Both the position numbers and the translations under genes were made by a program. Below, piece by piece: positions 21,182 through 30,004 of a stretch of DNA of 64,000 bases. Within the stretch, counting starts at the first letter, position 1, and the number at the start of each line of letters is the position of its first letter. The stretch comes from Firmicutes bacterium OM04-13BH. GTDB lineage: Bacteria > Bacillota > Clostridia > Lachnospirales > Lachnospiraceae. The DNA is taken from positions 378,266 through 442,265 of the forward strand of contig QULP01000003.1 in the NCBI GenBank assembly GCA_003481745.1, in the 5' to 3' direction. The notes below the pieces were generated by a model. That model saw only the letters and a list, made by a program, of their open reading frames with translations. It was not told the origin of the DNA and made no database searches.

Positions 21182-21700
21182 TTATTCAGCCGTTTCTCCT
21201 GCCTGTTCTCCTGACGCATCCTGACTCTCATCTGTAACGGACTCTTCTGTTGTCTGCACATCTGTGCCATCCGCTGAAGTGTCCAGAGAATCCGTGGAAT
21301 CCTGCTCCGGCTGTCCTGTCATATCTTCTCTTGCAAGCACTGCCAGCATTTCATCTGTCGTCATAGAAGTATTTAAAATATAAGTTCCCGACTGTAATTT
21401 ATCTTTATAATTTGAAAGACTTTCCTGTACCACAAATACTTTTGCATCTTTAATCAGACCTTTGCTTTTTAAAATCTTTCCAATCTGATACACCGACGCT
21501 CCGTCTTTGATTACAACAGTTACATCTTCTCCATGGTCTTCATCATCCACAGGTATCTGATCGAAAATCGCATATCCAAAATCATACGCTGATTTTCCAA
21601 CATAAATCACAGCACACACCACACAGGCATACACCGCAAAGCGGAAAAATCCACCTGCAAAAATTGATGCCGCACCCTGTTTTCTGATTCCTCTTCCCAT
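21182..21700 (-). CDS. Short MltG/YceG-like membrane protein without catalytic domain
   Basis: The 172-residue protein has a membrane segment at about 20-42 and one YceG-type LysM-like domain (DGASVYQIGKILKSKGLI, then DKLQSGTYIL). Full MltG endolytic transglycosylases are 330-380 residues and continue with the catalytic domain; here the sequence ends in a Thr/Glu/Asp-rich tail. The position in front of trmR-trhP equals that of yrrL (mltG) in Bacillus, so this is probably a lineage-specific reduced MltG. It may still bind nascent glycan or partner proteins, but transglycosylase activity is unlikely. AAGGAG precedes the ATG. Confidence 0.8.
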   Translation of the reverse strand: MGRGIRKQGAASIFAGGFFRFAVYACVVCAVIYVGKSAYDFGYAIFDQIPVDDEDHGEDVTVVIKDGASVYQIGKILKSKGLIKDAKVFVVQESLSNYKDKLQSGTYILNTSMTTDEMLAVLAREDMTGQPEQDSTDSLDTSADGTDVQTTEESVTDESQDASGEQAGETAE

Positions 21701-21819
21701 TTTTTTCTCCTTATTTTCTTAATGCACCCTCGGAATATTAAAGTTTCCTGCCAATCCTGCCAATTGAACGCCGATAGGCATTCCCTGAGGTCAAGTGGAC
21801 TAGGAATATCTGCCTGACC

Positions 21820-22161
21820 CTAATTCAAGTCCGGTACATCTAAATGAATCGCCTCATGTACTCTTACCGAAATATCCTGTAGGAGTCTGCAAAGTGCAGC
21901 TTCTGCCTCTAAAAACTGATTCACTTCCGGTATACAGCTTAATTCATCTATCTTATCATCAATGTCATCTATGGTGTCATAAGAGTCTGCATCATCATTT
22001 TTAATCTGCGCCTGATAGTTCAATCTGCGCAATTCATCGACCTGCCGTTTTATCTCAGGATTTGCGTTGAGCTTTTCAAGAGAAGTCGTGTATTGTCTGT
22101 AAACACTCTCACTTTTAATCTCCTCAATCACCCTGTTTACATAATAATCAATATTACTCAT
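21820..22161 (-). CDS. YlbF/YmcA family protein
   Basis: This 113-residue, all-helical protein belongs to the YlbF/YmcA group. In Bacillus subtilis, YlbF, YmcA and YaaT form the Y-complex that works with RNase Y in mRNA maturation and affects competence and sporulation. The segments SEKL-like NPEIKRQVDELRRLNYQAQ and EVNQFLEAEAALCRLLQ are characteristic. Its Shine-Dalgarno GGAGG lies inside the end of the rnj gene, and its start is five bases after the rnj stop. Pairing with an RNase J gene fits a role in RNA metabolism. Confidence 0.82.
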   Translation of the reverse strand: MSNIDYYVNRVIEEIKSESVYRQYTTSLEKLNANPEIKRQVDELRRLNYQAQIKNDDADSYDTIDDIDDKIDELSCIPEVNQFLEAEAALCRLLQDISVRVHEAIHLDVPDLN

Positions 22162-22165
22162 GGAA

Positions 22166-23833
22166 TTATGCCTCCATAATAATCGGCAGAATCATCGGAC
22201 TTCTCTTGGTTCTCTTCCACAAGAATTCTCCCAGAGAATCTTTAATCACATTTTTCATCTTGCCCCAGTCTGTAATATGTCTCTCCAGACAGCTGTCAAT
22301 CGCCTCTTCCACTACACTTCTGGCCTCTTCCATTAAATCTTCCGATTCACGCACATAGACAAAACCACGTGATACGATATCCGGTCCTGCGAGAAGATTG
22401 CTCGAATGTTTTTCTAAAGTAAGCACAACAATCATAATACCGTCTTCAGAAAGATGCTGACGATCACGAAGTACGATATTTCCAACATCTCCAACACCAA
22501 GACCATCAACAAAGATTGCTCCCGTACGAACCTGTCCGGTTACTCTTGCCGGTTCTTCTTCATTTAGTTCAAGCACATCACCGGAAGAAAGAATAAAGAT
22601 ATTTTCCTTTGGAATTCCAAGTTCTTCTGCCACACCTGCCTGTGCTTTTAAGTGTCTGTACTCTCCATGCACTGGAATGGCATACTTCGGTTTTACAAGG
22701 GAATAAATCAGTTTAATCTCTTCCTGACATGCATGTCCGGAAACGTGTGCATCCTGAAAGATAACGTCTGCACCTTTCATACTTAATTCATTAATCACCT
22801 TTGATACTGCTTTTTCATTTCCCGGAATCGGATTGGAACTGAAAATAATCGTATCGTTTGGCTTAATCGTAACTTTCTTATGAATACTTGCTGCCATACG
22901 GGACAATGCCGCCATAGATTCTCCCTGACTTCCTGTCGTAATCAATACAACTTTCTCATCCGGATAGTTTTTAAGCTGGTCGATATCAATTAACGTTTTA
23001 TCCGGAATCTTCAGATAACCAAGTTCTGCGGCTGTACCGATGACATTTACCATGCTTCGGCCCTCTACCGCAACTTTTCTTCCATACTTATAGGCTGAGT
23101 TGATAATCTGCTGTACACGGTCCACATTTGAGGCAAATGTTGCAATAATAATTCTTGTATTTCTATGCTCCGCAAAAATATTGTCAAACGTTCTTCCCAC
23201 AGTACGCTCTGACATTGTAAAGCCTTTTCGCTCCGCATTCGTACTGTCGCACATCAACGCAAGGACACCTTTTTTTCCAATCTCTGCAAATCTCTGTAAA
23301 TCAATTGCATCCCCGAATACAGGAGTGTAATCTACTTTAAAGTCACCGGTATGCACGACAATTCCTGCCGGCGAGTAGATTGCCAGTGCGGAAGCATCCT
23401 GAATACTGTGATTTGTTTTAATGAATTCGATTCTGAAACAGCCAAGGTTAATAGACTGTCCATGACGAATCACTTTCCGTTTGGTTGTACGAAGCAGATT
23501 GTGTTCTTTTAATTTATTCTCAATCAGTCCGATGGTAAGTTTTGTTGCGTAAATCGGCACATTCACTTCTTTTAATACATAAGGAAGTGCTCCGATATGG
23601 TCTTCATGACCATGGGTAATTACAAAGCCTTTTACTTTGGAAATATTTTCTTTTAAGTAGGTGACGTCCGGAATTACTAAATCGATTCCCAGCATATCGT
23701 CCTCCGGGAATGAAAGTCCGCAGTCCACTACAACAATACTATCCTCGTATTCAAAGGCTGTAATGTTCATTCCAATTTGTTCCAGTCCGCCCAATGGAAT
23801 GATTTTCAATTTTGAGTTGTTGTTTTTTTTCAA
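22166..23833 (-). CDS. rnj: Ribonuclease J
   Basis: This metallo-beta-lactamase-fold RNase has 5'-to-3' exonuclease and endonuclease activity and acts in mRNA decay and rRNA maturation. The 555-residue protein has the HGHEDH metal site at 74-79, HTGDFKVD, the beta-CASP domain and the C-terminal domain. Translation starts at TTG with GGAGG six bases upstream. It is followed closely by ylbF and preceded by the DUF1292 gene in the conserved string. Only one rnj is seen in the window; whether J1 or J2 is not distinguishable from context. Confidence 0.96.
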   Translation of the reverse strand: MKKNNNSKLKIIPLGGLEQIGMNITAFEYEDSIVVVDCGLSFPEDDMLGIDLVIPDVTYLKENISKVKGFVITHGHEDHIGALPYVLKEVNVPIYATKLTIGLIENKLKEHNLLRTTKRKVIRHGQSINLGCFRIEFIKTNHSIQDASALAIYSPAGIVVHTGDFKVDYTPVFGDAIDLQRFAEIGKKGVLALMCDSTNAERKGFTMSERTVGRTFDNIFAEHRNTRIIIATFASNVDRVQQIINSAYKYGRKVAVEGRSMVNVIGTAAELGYLKIPDKTLIDIDQLKNYPDEKVVLITTGSQGESMAALSRMAASIHKKVTIKPNDTIIFSSNPIPGNEKAVSKVINELSMKGADVIFQDAHVSGHACQEEIKLIYSLVKPKYAIPVHGEYRHLKAQAGVAEELGIPKENIFILSSGDVLELNEEEPARVTGQVRTGAIFVDGLGVGDVGNIVLRDRQHLSEDGIMIVVLTLEKHSSNLLAGPDIVSRGFVYVRESEDLMEEARSVVEEAIDSCLERHITDWGKMKNVIKDSLGEFLWKRTKRSPMILPIIMEA

Positions 23834-23865
23834 ATTAATTCCTCCAATTTTTGCCGTTCCTTTTA

Positions 23866-24135
23866 TTATTCGTATTCAAAATCAATCTCATCCAACATCA
23901 CTTCAAAGACTTTATACACTGCATCAAATTCTGTGTCATCCTCTACAAATACATAACAGCCGTCCTTGTCTCCATCTTCTGAGGTATCTTTTAAAATATA
24001 AGCTGCACTGCCTTCTTCACCGGACTCTTCCGGGTCTACTGTCAGCAAATAAACACTTCCATTTACTCTTGTCTGCGCAACGACTCCAAGTTCAATCTGA
24101 CTTCCGTCCTCTCCATCAAAAATAATTGTTTCCAT
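23866..24135 (-). CDS. DUF1292 domain protein (YrzB family)
   Basis: This small acidic cytoplasmic protein of 89 residues is of the DUF1292 family, whose function is unknown. The typical beta-rich pattern is visible (IIFDGEDGSQIELGVV, YLLTVDPE, AYILKDTSED, DDTEFDAVYKVFEVMLDE). It lies between ruvX and rnj. In Bacillus the equivalent yrzB follows yrzL (ireB) and yrrK (ruvX), so the order is conserved although a terminator-like hairpin now separates it from ruvX. Confidence 0.88.
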   Translation of the reverse strand: METIIFDGEDGSQIELGVVAQTRVNGSVYLLTVDPEESGEEGSAAYILKDTSEDGDKDGCYVFVEDDTEFDAVYKVFEVMLDEIDFEYE

Positions 24136-24208
24136 AACCTCATCCTTTCTTATCGTAATTTATTTTTTTATACGCTAAAATCCCGGATAACAGCCGTTTC
24201 TTTTTTTC

Positions 24209-24231
24209 TTAAAAATACCATTTCTGGCATT
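24209..24231 (-). terminator. Terminator-like hairpin after ruvX
   Basis: AATACCA (24214-24220) and TGGCATT (24225-24231) form a seven-base stem (one G-U pair); on the minus strand the loop is GAAA and TTTTT follows. Confidence 0.6.
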
Positions 24232-24241
24232 TTAACCGAAA

Positions 24242-24676
24242 TTAAACTGTACCCGGGTTTGCTTTTGAATCCAGATATCCCTGCAGAATAAATACTGCAG
24301 CAATCATATCCACATATTTACTTCTGTTCTCCCTGCGCACTTTACTTTCCATCAGTGTACGGTTTGCTTCAACAGTTGTCAGTCTCTCATCCCACATAAT
24401 TACCGGCAGTTTACATCTTCTTTCCAGTGTTTCCTTTAACTGCAGCGATTTCTCCGCCCGTTCTCCAATTGTATTGTTCATGTTTTTCGGAAATCCCAGA
24501 ACGATTTCTTCTACCTGATATTCCTTAATCAGTTCTTCTATCCGGCGAAGGGATTTTCTTAACTTATTTTCTTCTTCCCGACGAATAATTTCAATTCCCT
24601 GCGCTGTAAGACCTAAAGGGTCGCTGATTGCCACCCCGATAGTCTTAGAGCCATAATCCAGTCCCATCACTCTCAT
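24242..24676 (-). CDS. ruvX: Putative Holliday junction resolvase RuvX (YqgF)
   Basis: This RNase H-fold nuclease has been linked to Holliday junction resolution and to pre-16S rRNA 5'-end maturation. The 144-residue protein has the start [19 protein letters not shown], with the catalytic Asp in LDYG, then [10 protein letters not shown] with the catalytic Glu region, and [11 protein letters not shown] with further acidic residues. A longer start at 24703 would overlap ireB by 23 bases; 24676 gives the normal length and leaves ireB intact. Part of the conserved ireB-ruvX-DUF1292 set. Confidence 0.93.
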   Translation of the reverse strand: MRVMGLDYGSKTIGVAISDPLGLTAQGIEIIRREEENKLRKSLRRIEELIKEYQVEEIVLGFPKNMNNTIGERAEKSLQLKETLERRCKLPVIMWDERLTTVEANRTLMESKVRRENRSKYVDMIAAVFILQGYLDSKANPGTV

Positions 24677-24680
24677 AATC

Positions 24681-24950
24681 TTACTCGTGCTTCCAGGACT
24701 CATTTTTAATGTATTCTTTTAAAAGTTCCTCTACAAGTTCATCGCGCTCCACTTTCATAATTGTACTTCTTGCTCCCTTGTAGCTCGTAATATAAGTCGG
24801 GTCTCCTGACATAATATATCCGACAATCTGATTCACCGGATTATATCCTTTTTCTGCCATCGCATTGTATACCAAATCCAAAACATCTTTTACTCTGATT
24901 TCCGGATCGCCTTTTACATTAAAATATTGTGTACTATCTAAATTTCCCAT
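24681..24950 (-). CDS. ireB: IreB family regulatory phosphoprotein (UPF0297)
   Basis: This small 89-residue protein is known in Enterococcus as a substrate of the Ser/Thr kinase IreK and a negative regulator of cephalosporin resistance. The pattern [40 protein letters not shown] and the C-terminal [11 protein letters not shown] is unmistakable. It is the first gene of the ireB-ruvX-DUF1292-rnj-ylbF-mltG-like-trmR-trhP string and stops four bases before the ruvX start. Confidence 0.95.
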   Translation of the reverse strand: MGNLDSTQYFNVKGDPEIRVKDVLDLVYNAMAEKGYNPVNQIVGYIMSGDPTYITSYKGARSTIMKVERDELVEELLKEYIKNESWKHE

Positions 24951-25014
24951 ATTATCACGCCCTTATCTAAAACTTTACCACTATTTTAATATATCTTTCT
25001 AGGAAATTCAACCA

Positions 25015-26316
25015 TTATATTCGGCAGTTAAAAATCCCATCCTGAAGAAATTCGGTAATTTCTCCTGTTACAAGCTGATTCTCCAGATTTTTTTCTGATA
25101 AAACAGCAACTTTTATATACTCTCTTGTATGACCGACCCAGTAAGTCTGTCCATTAATCTCGGTTGTTTCCTCAAATAAAATCTCAACCTGTTTTCCAAG
25201 ATAATATTCCATATATTCTTTCTGATGTGCTTTTCCAAGCTCAATCATCTCATGACTTCTGCTTGCTTTTACCTGTTCCGGAATCTGATTTTCCATTTTA
25301 TCTGCTCTTGTGCCTTTTCTTCTTGAATATTTAAAAATATGAGTCTCATAGAATTTAGCTTCTGACACCATTTCCTTAGAGGATTTAAATTCTTCCTCTG
25401 TTTCCCCCGGAAATCCTACAATTACATCGGTTGTCAGTGCCGGATGGTCAAAATATTTCCGAAGCAGACGACATCCTTCTAAGTATTCTCCTGCGGTATA
25501 TTTACGGTTCATTCGTTTTAAAGTTTCCGTGCATCCACTCTGCAAAGACAAATGAAAATGCGGACAGATAGCCGGCAGACTGCTTAAGGTCTTTACAAAC
25601 TCTTCTGTAATAATACGCGGTTCTAAAGAACCCAGACGAATTCTTTTTACACCCTCAACATTCTGTACTGCCACAATCAGATTTAACAGACTATCCTCAC
25701 AGTCAATCCCATAAGAACTTAAATGGATTCCGGTTAAGACAAATTCCTGATATCCAAGTGCTACCAGACGTTCTACTTCTTTTATGACTTCCTCTCTCTT
25801 ACGGCTTCTGACACGACCTCTGACATAAGGAATAATACAGTAACTGCAGAACTGATTGCATCCGTCCTGTACTTTTAAATAAGCTCTGGTGTGCTCTCCT
25901 GTGGAAGCCAGCTCCAGTTCTTCATATTCTACCGGTTTTTCAAGGTCTATTCTCTCTTCCTTCTGACCATTTCCGCTTTGATACTCTTCCAGCACGGCAA
26001 TCAAATCCTGCTTTCTGTTATTTCCAAGCACAATATCAATTGCCTCGTCAATTTCTTCTCCTTTTTGCGCCTGCGCATAACAGCCTGCTGCCACAACAAC
26101 TGCCTGAGGATTCATTTTCTTTGCCTTATGAAGCATCTGTCTTGATTTGCGGTCTGCAATGTTTGTAACCGTACAGGTATTAATGATATAAATATCTGCT
26201 CCAGGCGCAAATGGTACAATTTCATACCCCGCATTTTTAAGCATTTGTTCCATTGCTTCAAGCTCATAAGCATTTACTTTACATCCTAAATTGTGCAATG
26301 CAACTTTCTTTTCCAT
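25015..26316 (-). CDS. mtaB: tRNA t6A37 methylthiotransferase MtaB
   Basis: This radical-SAM enzyme adds a methylthio group to threonylcarbamoyladenosine at tRNA position 37. The 433-residue protein has an N-terminal UPF0004 domain with three cluster cysteines (LGCKVNAYE, NTCTVTN, AGCYAQ), a radical-SAM motif CNQFCSYC and a C-terminal TRAM domain. The combination of LGCKVN and the overall length fits MtaB (YqeV) rather than MiaB or RimO. It is a monocistronic-looking gene between ireB and the HPr-like gene, which is divergently transcribed. Confidence 0.95.
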   Translation of the reverse strand: MEKKVALHNLGCKVNAYELEAMEQMLKNAGYEIVPFAPGADIYIINTCTVTNIADRKSRQMLHKAKKMNPQAVVVAAGCYAQAQKGEEIDEAIDIVLGNNRKQDLIAVLEEYQSGNGQKEERIDLEKPVEYEELELASTGEHTRAYLKVQDGCNQFCSYCIIPYVRGRVRSRKREEVIKEVERLVALGYQEFVLTGIHLSSYGIDCEDSLLNLIVAVQNVEGVKRIRLGSLEPRIITEEFVKTLSSLPAICPHFHLSLQSGCTETLKRMNRKYTAGEYLEGCRLLRKYFDHPALTTDVIVGFPGETEEEFKSSKEMVSEAKFYETHIFKYSRRKGTRADKMENQIPEQVKASRSHEMIELGKAHQKEYMEYYLGKQVEILFEETTEINGQTYWVGHTREYIKVAVLSEKNLENQLVTGEITEFLQDGIFNCRI

Positions 26317-26402
26317 ATATTTCTATTTTACTCCTATTTATTCTTAAGCGTTTTGACGAATAGTTTCCGAATTATTTGTATTTTATTTCTCTCTTTTAGA
26401 TA

Positions 26403-26431
26403 TTGACTTTTTGCCCCATTAACGGTAACAT
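26403..26431 (+). promoter_or_regulatory. SigA-type promoter of the HPr-like gene
   Basis: TTGACT (26403-26408) and TAACAT (26426-26431) are 17 bases apart, about 50 bases before the start codon. Confidence 0.7.
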
Positions 26432-26480
26432 TATGCTTGTAAAAAGCAAAAAACACTGATTGTAAGGGAGGATTTGTCCA

Positions 26481-26717
26481 ATGAAAACAGTTAAAATTTC
26501 TCTGAATTCTATCGACAAAGTGAAATCATTTGTAAATGAAATCACAAAATTTGACTATGACTTTGATTTAGTATCAGGAAGATACGTAATCGATGCAAAA
26601 TCTATCATGGGTATCTTCAGCTTAGATTTATCCAAATCTATTGATTTAAACATCCATGCAACTGATGGTGCTTTAGACGATATTCTTACTGTCTTAAAAC
26701 CATATTTAGTAGACTAA
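26481..26717 (+). CDS. HPr-like protein lacking the phospho-histidine
   Basis: The 78-residue protein has the HPr fold pattern. The regulatory-serine region is kept (AKSIMGIFSLDL, Ser41 equal to Ser46 of HPr). At the place of the GIHARPA motif it reads NSIDKVK, with no histidine, so it cannot accept phosphate from PEP via enzyme I. This resembles Crh of Bacillus in logic, a possible HPr kinase substrate for carbon catabolite control; that is inference. GGGAGG lies nine bases before the ATG. It is a single-gene unit with a clear promoter and terminator. Confidence 0.85.
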   Translation: MKTVKISLNSIDKVKSFVNEITKFDYDFDLVSGRYVIDAKSIMGIFSLDLSKSIDLNIHATDGALDDILTVLKPYLVD

Positions 26718-26738
26718 TATAAAATGGATGATAGAAAC

Positions 26739-26766
26739 CAAGGACTGTTTTAACAGTCCTTTTTTC
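26739..26766 (+). terminator. Terminator of the HPr-like gene
   Basis: AAGGACTG (26740-26747) pairs with CAGTCCTT (26754-26761), followed by a T run. Confidence 0.88.
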
Positions 26767-26850
26767 TATTTCTGCTTTTCACTCATTAATAAAGAAATCT
26801 TAAGAGCCACACAATTCTGTATGACTCTTATTATTTTATTATTGCAAATT

Positions 26851-28029
26851 TTACTCACACACAATCGTCTCTGCTGTCTCTACAGCCTGTATCATCATTT
26901 CTTCAATCTTATCCTGTAACTTCTCTTCTGAGCGTTTAATTACTTTCAGATTTGGTTTTGTAACCGGATGTTTCGCAACAAAGATTGTACAGCAGTCTTC
27001 AAACGGTAAAATCGAGGTCTCATAAGTATTGATTTTTAATGCCACATCTACAATTTCCTGTTTGTCAAATCCAATCACCGGACGGAATACCGGCATGGTG
27101 CAGACTTCATTTGTAGCAGCAAGGCTGTGCATTGTCTGGCTTGCCACCTGACCGATACTTTCTCCTGTAATCAATCCGAGACAACCGTCTTTTTTTGCAA
27201 ATTCTTCTGCAATTTTCATCATATAACGACGCATGATAATGGTTAATTCTTCATGCGGGCATTTTTCGTAAATATACAGCTGAATATCTGTAAAATTTAC
27301 AACATGAAGATGAATCGGTCCACTGTATTTTGCTACTAATTTTGCCAAATCTACGACTTTCTGTTTTGCCCTTTCACTTGTGTATGGCGGAGCATGGAAG
27401 TATACAGCATCAATCTTAACACCACGTTTTGCAATCATGTATCCGGCAACCGGACTGTCGATTCCGCCGGATAATAACAGCATCGCTTTTCCATTTGTTC
27501 CAACCGGCATACCTCCCGGTCCCGGAATTACTTCAGAATACAGATAAATCTTATCTCTGACTTCCACATGAATCATCACATCCGGTTCATGCACATCCAC
27601 TTTCATATTCGGACAGGAATCCAGTACATCCCCGCCAAGCTGTGCGTTCATTTCCATAGACGTCATCGGATAGCTCTTCTTTGCACGACGCACGTCCATT
27701 TTGAAGGTTTTTGGCTCATCCTTGTACATCTCTTTCACATAAGCAACCACTTCTTTGGATAACTCTTCATAGCCTTTGTCCTCTAATACTACAGTCGGAC
27801 AAATTCCAAAGATACCAAAGACACGTTTTAATGCCTCTATTGTCTCATCATAATCAAATTCACTGTCTGCATAGACATAAATTCGACCACGCTCTTTTAC
27901 GACTGAAAATTCGCCATCTACTTCTTTTAATACATGACGAATCTGGTCTACAAGCGCATCTTCAAAAATATATCTGTTTTTTCCTTTAATTGCAATCTCT
28001 GCATATTTTATCAAAAATGCTTTGAACAT
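26851..28029 (-). CDS. thiI: tRNA 4-thiouridine synthase ThiI
   Basis: ThiI makes 4-thiouridine at tRNA position 8 using sulfur from a cysteine desulfurase. The 392-residue protein has an N-terminal ferredoxin-like and THUMP region (about 1-165) and the PP-loop ATP pyrophosphatase motif LLLSGGIDSPVAGY. It lacks the C-terminal rhodanese domain of the E. coli enzyme, as is usual in Firmicutes. GAAAGGA precedes the ATG at 28029; an earlier GTG would use the same site with no spacing. The gene follows a dedicated cysteine desulfurase. Confidence 0.96.
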   Translation of the reverse strand: MFKAFLIKYAEIAIKGKNRYIFEDALVDQIRHVLKEVDGEFSVVKERGRIYVYADSEFDYDETIEALKRVFGIFGICPTVVLEDKGYEELSKEVVAYVKEMYKDEPKTFKMDVRRAKKSYPMTSMEMNAQLGGDVLDSCPNMKVDVHEPDVMIHVEVRDKIYLYSEVIPGPGGMPVGTNGKAMLLLSGGIDSPVAGYMIAKRGVKIDAVYFHAPPYTSERAKQKVVDLAKLVAKYSGPIHLHVVNFTDIQLYIYEKCPHEELTIIMRRYMMKIAEEFAKKDGCLGLITGESIGQVASQTMHSLAATNEVCTMPVFRPVIGFDKQEIVDVALKINTYETSILPFEDCCTIFVAKHPVTKPNLKVIKRSEEKLQDKIEEMMIQAVETAETIVCE

Positions 28030-28095
28030 ATCGTTTCCTTTCACTTCATAATATTGTCTTTTATTCTTTTTTATCTCATTGACTTCTTTTACATC

Positions 28096-29250
28096 TTAAT
28101 GTCGTGCAAATTTCCGAAGCACCGGAAGTACTTTTGCGATTTCATCTACCGCATAATCAAGTTCCTCTTTTGTTGTCATCTCGCTTAGACTGAAACGGAT
28201 TGCAGATTCTCTGCGTTCTGCTGAGACTCCAAGCGCAAGCATAGTTGCACTTGCGGCTCTTTTGTGGCTGGAGCAGGCACTTCCCGCTGAGATATAAATC
28301 TGTTTTTCTTCTAAGGTATGAAGCAGAACCTCACTTCTGACTCCGACAAAGCTTGCATTTAAAATATGCGGTGCTCCATCTTCTGGTTTTGGACCATTGA
28401 TAAAGACATTGTCCAGTTCCTGAAGTCTCTTTGCAAGATACAGTTTATTTTCCTTTAACTGTTCAATTTTTTCATCGAAATCTTCATAAATCTTCTTCGC
28501 TGCCACTCCAAGCCCTGCAATTCCCGGAACATTATCTGTACCGGAACGCATGCCTTTTTGCTGTCCACCGCCAAGAATCATCGGCTGAATTTTTATTTTT
28601 TCATTTACATATAAAAATCCAACTCCTTTTGGTCCATGAATTTTATGACTGCTTACAGATAACAAATCAATTCCCATCCGTTTTGGATAGATACGGAATT
28701 TTCCATAACCCTGAATTGCATCTACATGATAAATTGTTTTCGGATTCTTTTCATGAACCAGCTTTCCAATCTCTTCCACCGGAACAACTGCTCCTACCTC
28801 ATTATTGACATACATCGTAGAAACTAAAATTGTATCCGGACGGATTGCAGATTCCAGTTTTTCCATCGAAAGAATTCCGTTTGCATCAACCGGAATTTTT
28901 GTTATTTCAAATCCCTGTTCCTCTAATGCTGCAAGCGGTGCTGAAACTGCTGCATGTTCAAACACGGTAGAAATAATGTGTTTTCCCTGTCTGCGATTTG
29001 CATAAGCGCATCCAACAAGTGCCCAGTTATCGGATTCTGTTCCGCCTGATGTAAAATAAATTTCTTTTTCCTGAACTTTTAAAGTTTTTGCAATTTTTTC
29101 TGTCGCATCTTTTACATACTGTTCTGCTTCCACGCCTTTTTTGTGCATTGCAGACGGATTTCCATAATCTTCCATCATAGTTTTTACTACAATGTCTCTT
29201 ACCTCTTCAAAGCACTGTGTGGTTGCTGAATTATCAAGATATGCTTCCAT
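28096..29250 (-). CDS. Cysteine desulfurase, NifS/IscS family (ThiI-associated)
   Basis: This PLP enzyme releases persulfide sulfur from cysteine. The 384-residue protein has the PLP lysine Lys203 in SSHKIHGPKG, the FTSGGTESDN segment and the active-site Cys326 in SAGSACSSHK. Placement directly before thiI points to sulfur supply for tRNA thiolation (NifZ role in Bacillus), although other uses are possible. Its Shine-Dalgarno GGAGG is inside the last codons of rsmE, six bases upstream, so the genes rsmE, this gene and thiI are likely co-transcribed. Confidence 0.95.
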   Translation of the reverse strand: MEAYLDNSATTQCFEEVRDIVVKTMMEDYGNPSAMHKKGVEAEQYVKDATEKIAKTLKVQEKEIYFTSGGTESDNWALVGCAYANRRQGKHIISTVFEHAAVSAPLAALEEQGFEITKIPVDANGILSMEKLESAIRPDTILVSTMYVNNEVGAVVPVEEIGKLVHEKNPKTIYHVDAIQGYGKFRIYPKRMGIDLLSVSSHKIHGPKGVGFLYVNEKIKIQPMILGGGQQKGMRSGTDNVPGIAGLGVAAKKIYEDFDEKIEQLKENKLYLAKRLQELDNVFINGPKPEDGAPHILNASFVGVRSEVLLHTLEEKQIYISAGSACSSHKRAASATMLALGVSAERRESAIRFSLSEMTTKEELDYAVDEIAKVLPVLRKFARH

Positions 29251-29256
29251 TTTATT

Positions 29257-29994
29257 TTATTCCTCCAAAGCAAACATCAGAACTGAAAGCACTGTCAATC
29301 CCGCTGTTTCTGTTCGTAAAATTCGTTTTCCAAGAGTGATTGCTTTTGCACCCTCATCCATTGACTGTTCGACTTCTTTTTCATCGAAACCACCTTCCGG
29401 TCCTATGAAAATTCCAATCGACTGACCTGGTTTTATACTGTTTATGATTGTTTTTGTCTCCTGCATCCCTTTTGCACGCTCATAAGGTAAAAGAATCACA
29501 TCCAGATTGTTTGCATAAGCAAGGGCTTCTTTAAAACTCATCACATGACTGACTTCCGGCACATACATACGTTTGGACTGCTTTGCCGCACTTTCCGAAA
29601 TTGCCTGCCATCTACGCTGCTTATTTACCTCTTTTTTTCCCTCCAGACGCACAACTGCTCGCTTAGTTGCCACCGGTATCACCTGATGCACACCCAGCTC
29701 TACTGCCTTTTGAATAATCCATTCCATTTTGTCTGACTTTGGAAGTCCCTGAAACAGATAGATTTTAGAAGAAAGTTCATATCCTGCTTCCTGTGCATAC
29801 ATGATATGCGCAGTAACTTCATCTTCTAAAAATTCTTCGATGTAGCACGTATATTCCATTGTCTCTCCGGTACTAATCAGGATTTCCTCTCCGGTTTTCA
29901 TCCGCAGTACATTTTTGATATGATTGACATCACTGCCACAGATGCGAATGACCGTTTCTTCTACCTGAGACGGTTCTACAAAAAAACGATACAT
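29257..29994 (-). CDS. rsmE: 16S rRNA m3U1498 methyltransferase RsmE
   Basis: RsmE is a SPOUT-class methyltransferase acting on U1498 of 16S rRNA. The 245-residue protein starts with a PUA-like domain (MYRFFVEPSQ) and ends with the trefoil-knot SAM site (FIGPEGGFDEKEVE, LGKRILRTETAG). It lies ten bases downstream of prmA, as in many Firmicutes (dnaJ-prmA-rsmE). AAGGAG precedes the ATG. Confidence 0.96.
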   Translation of the reverse strand: MYRFFVEPSQVEETVIRICGSDVNHIKNVLRMKTGEEILISTGETMEYTCYIEEFLEDEVTAHIMYAQEAGYELSSKIYLFQGLPKSDKMEWIIQKAVELGVHQVIPVATKRAVVRLEGKKEVNKQRRWQAISESAAKQSKRMYVPEVSHVMSFKEALAYANNLDVILLPYERAKGMQETKTIINSIKPGQSIGIFIGPEGGFDEKEVEQSMDEGAKAITLGKRILRTETAGLTVLSVLMFALEE

Positions 29995-30004
29995 TTTTTG
30001 CTCC

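Noticed and set aside
26812..26832. Hairpin AAGAGCCACACA...TGTATGACTCTT as the thiI terminator
   Set aside because: The stem is imperfect and the T run is missing; too weak to list.
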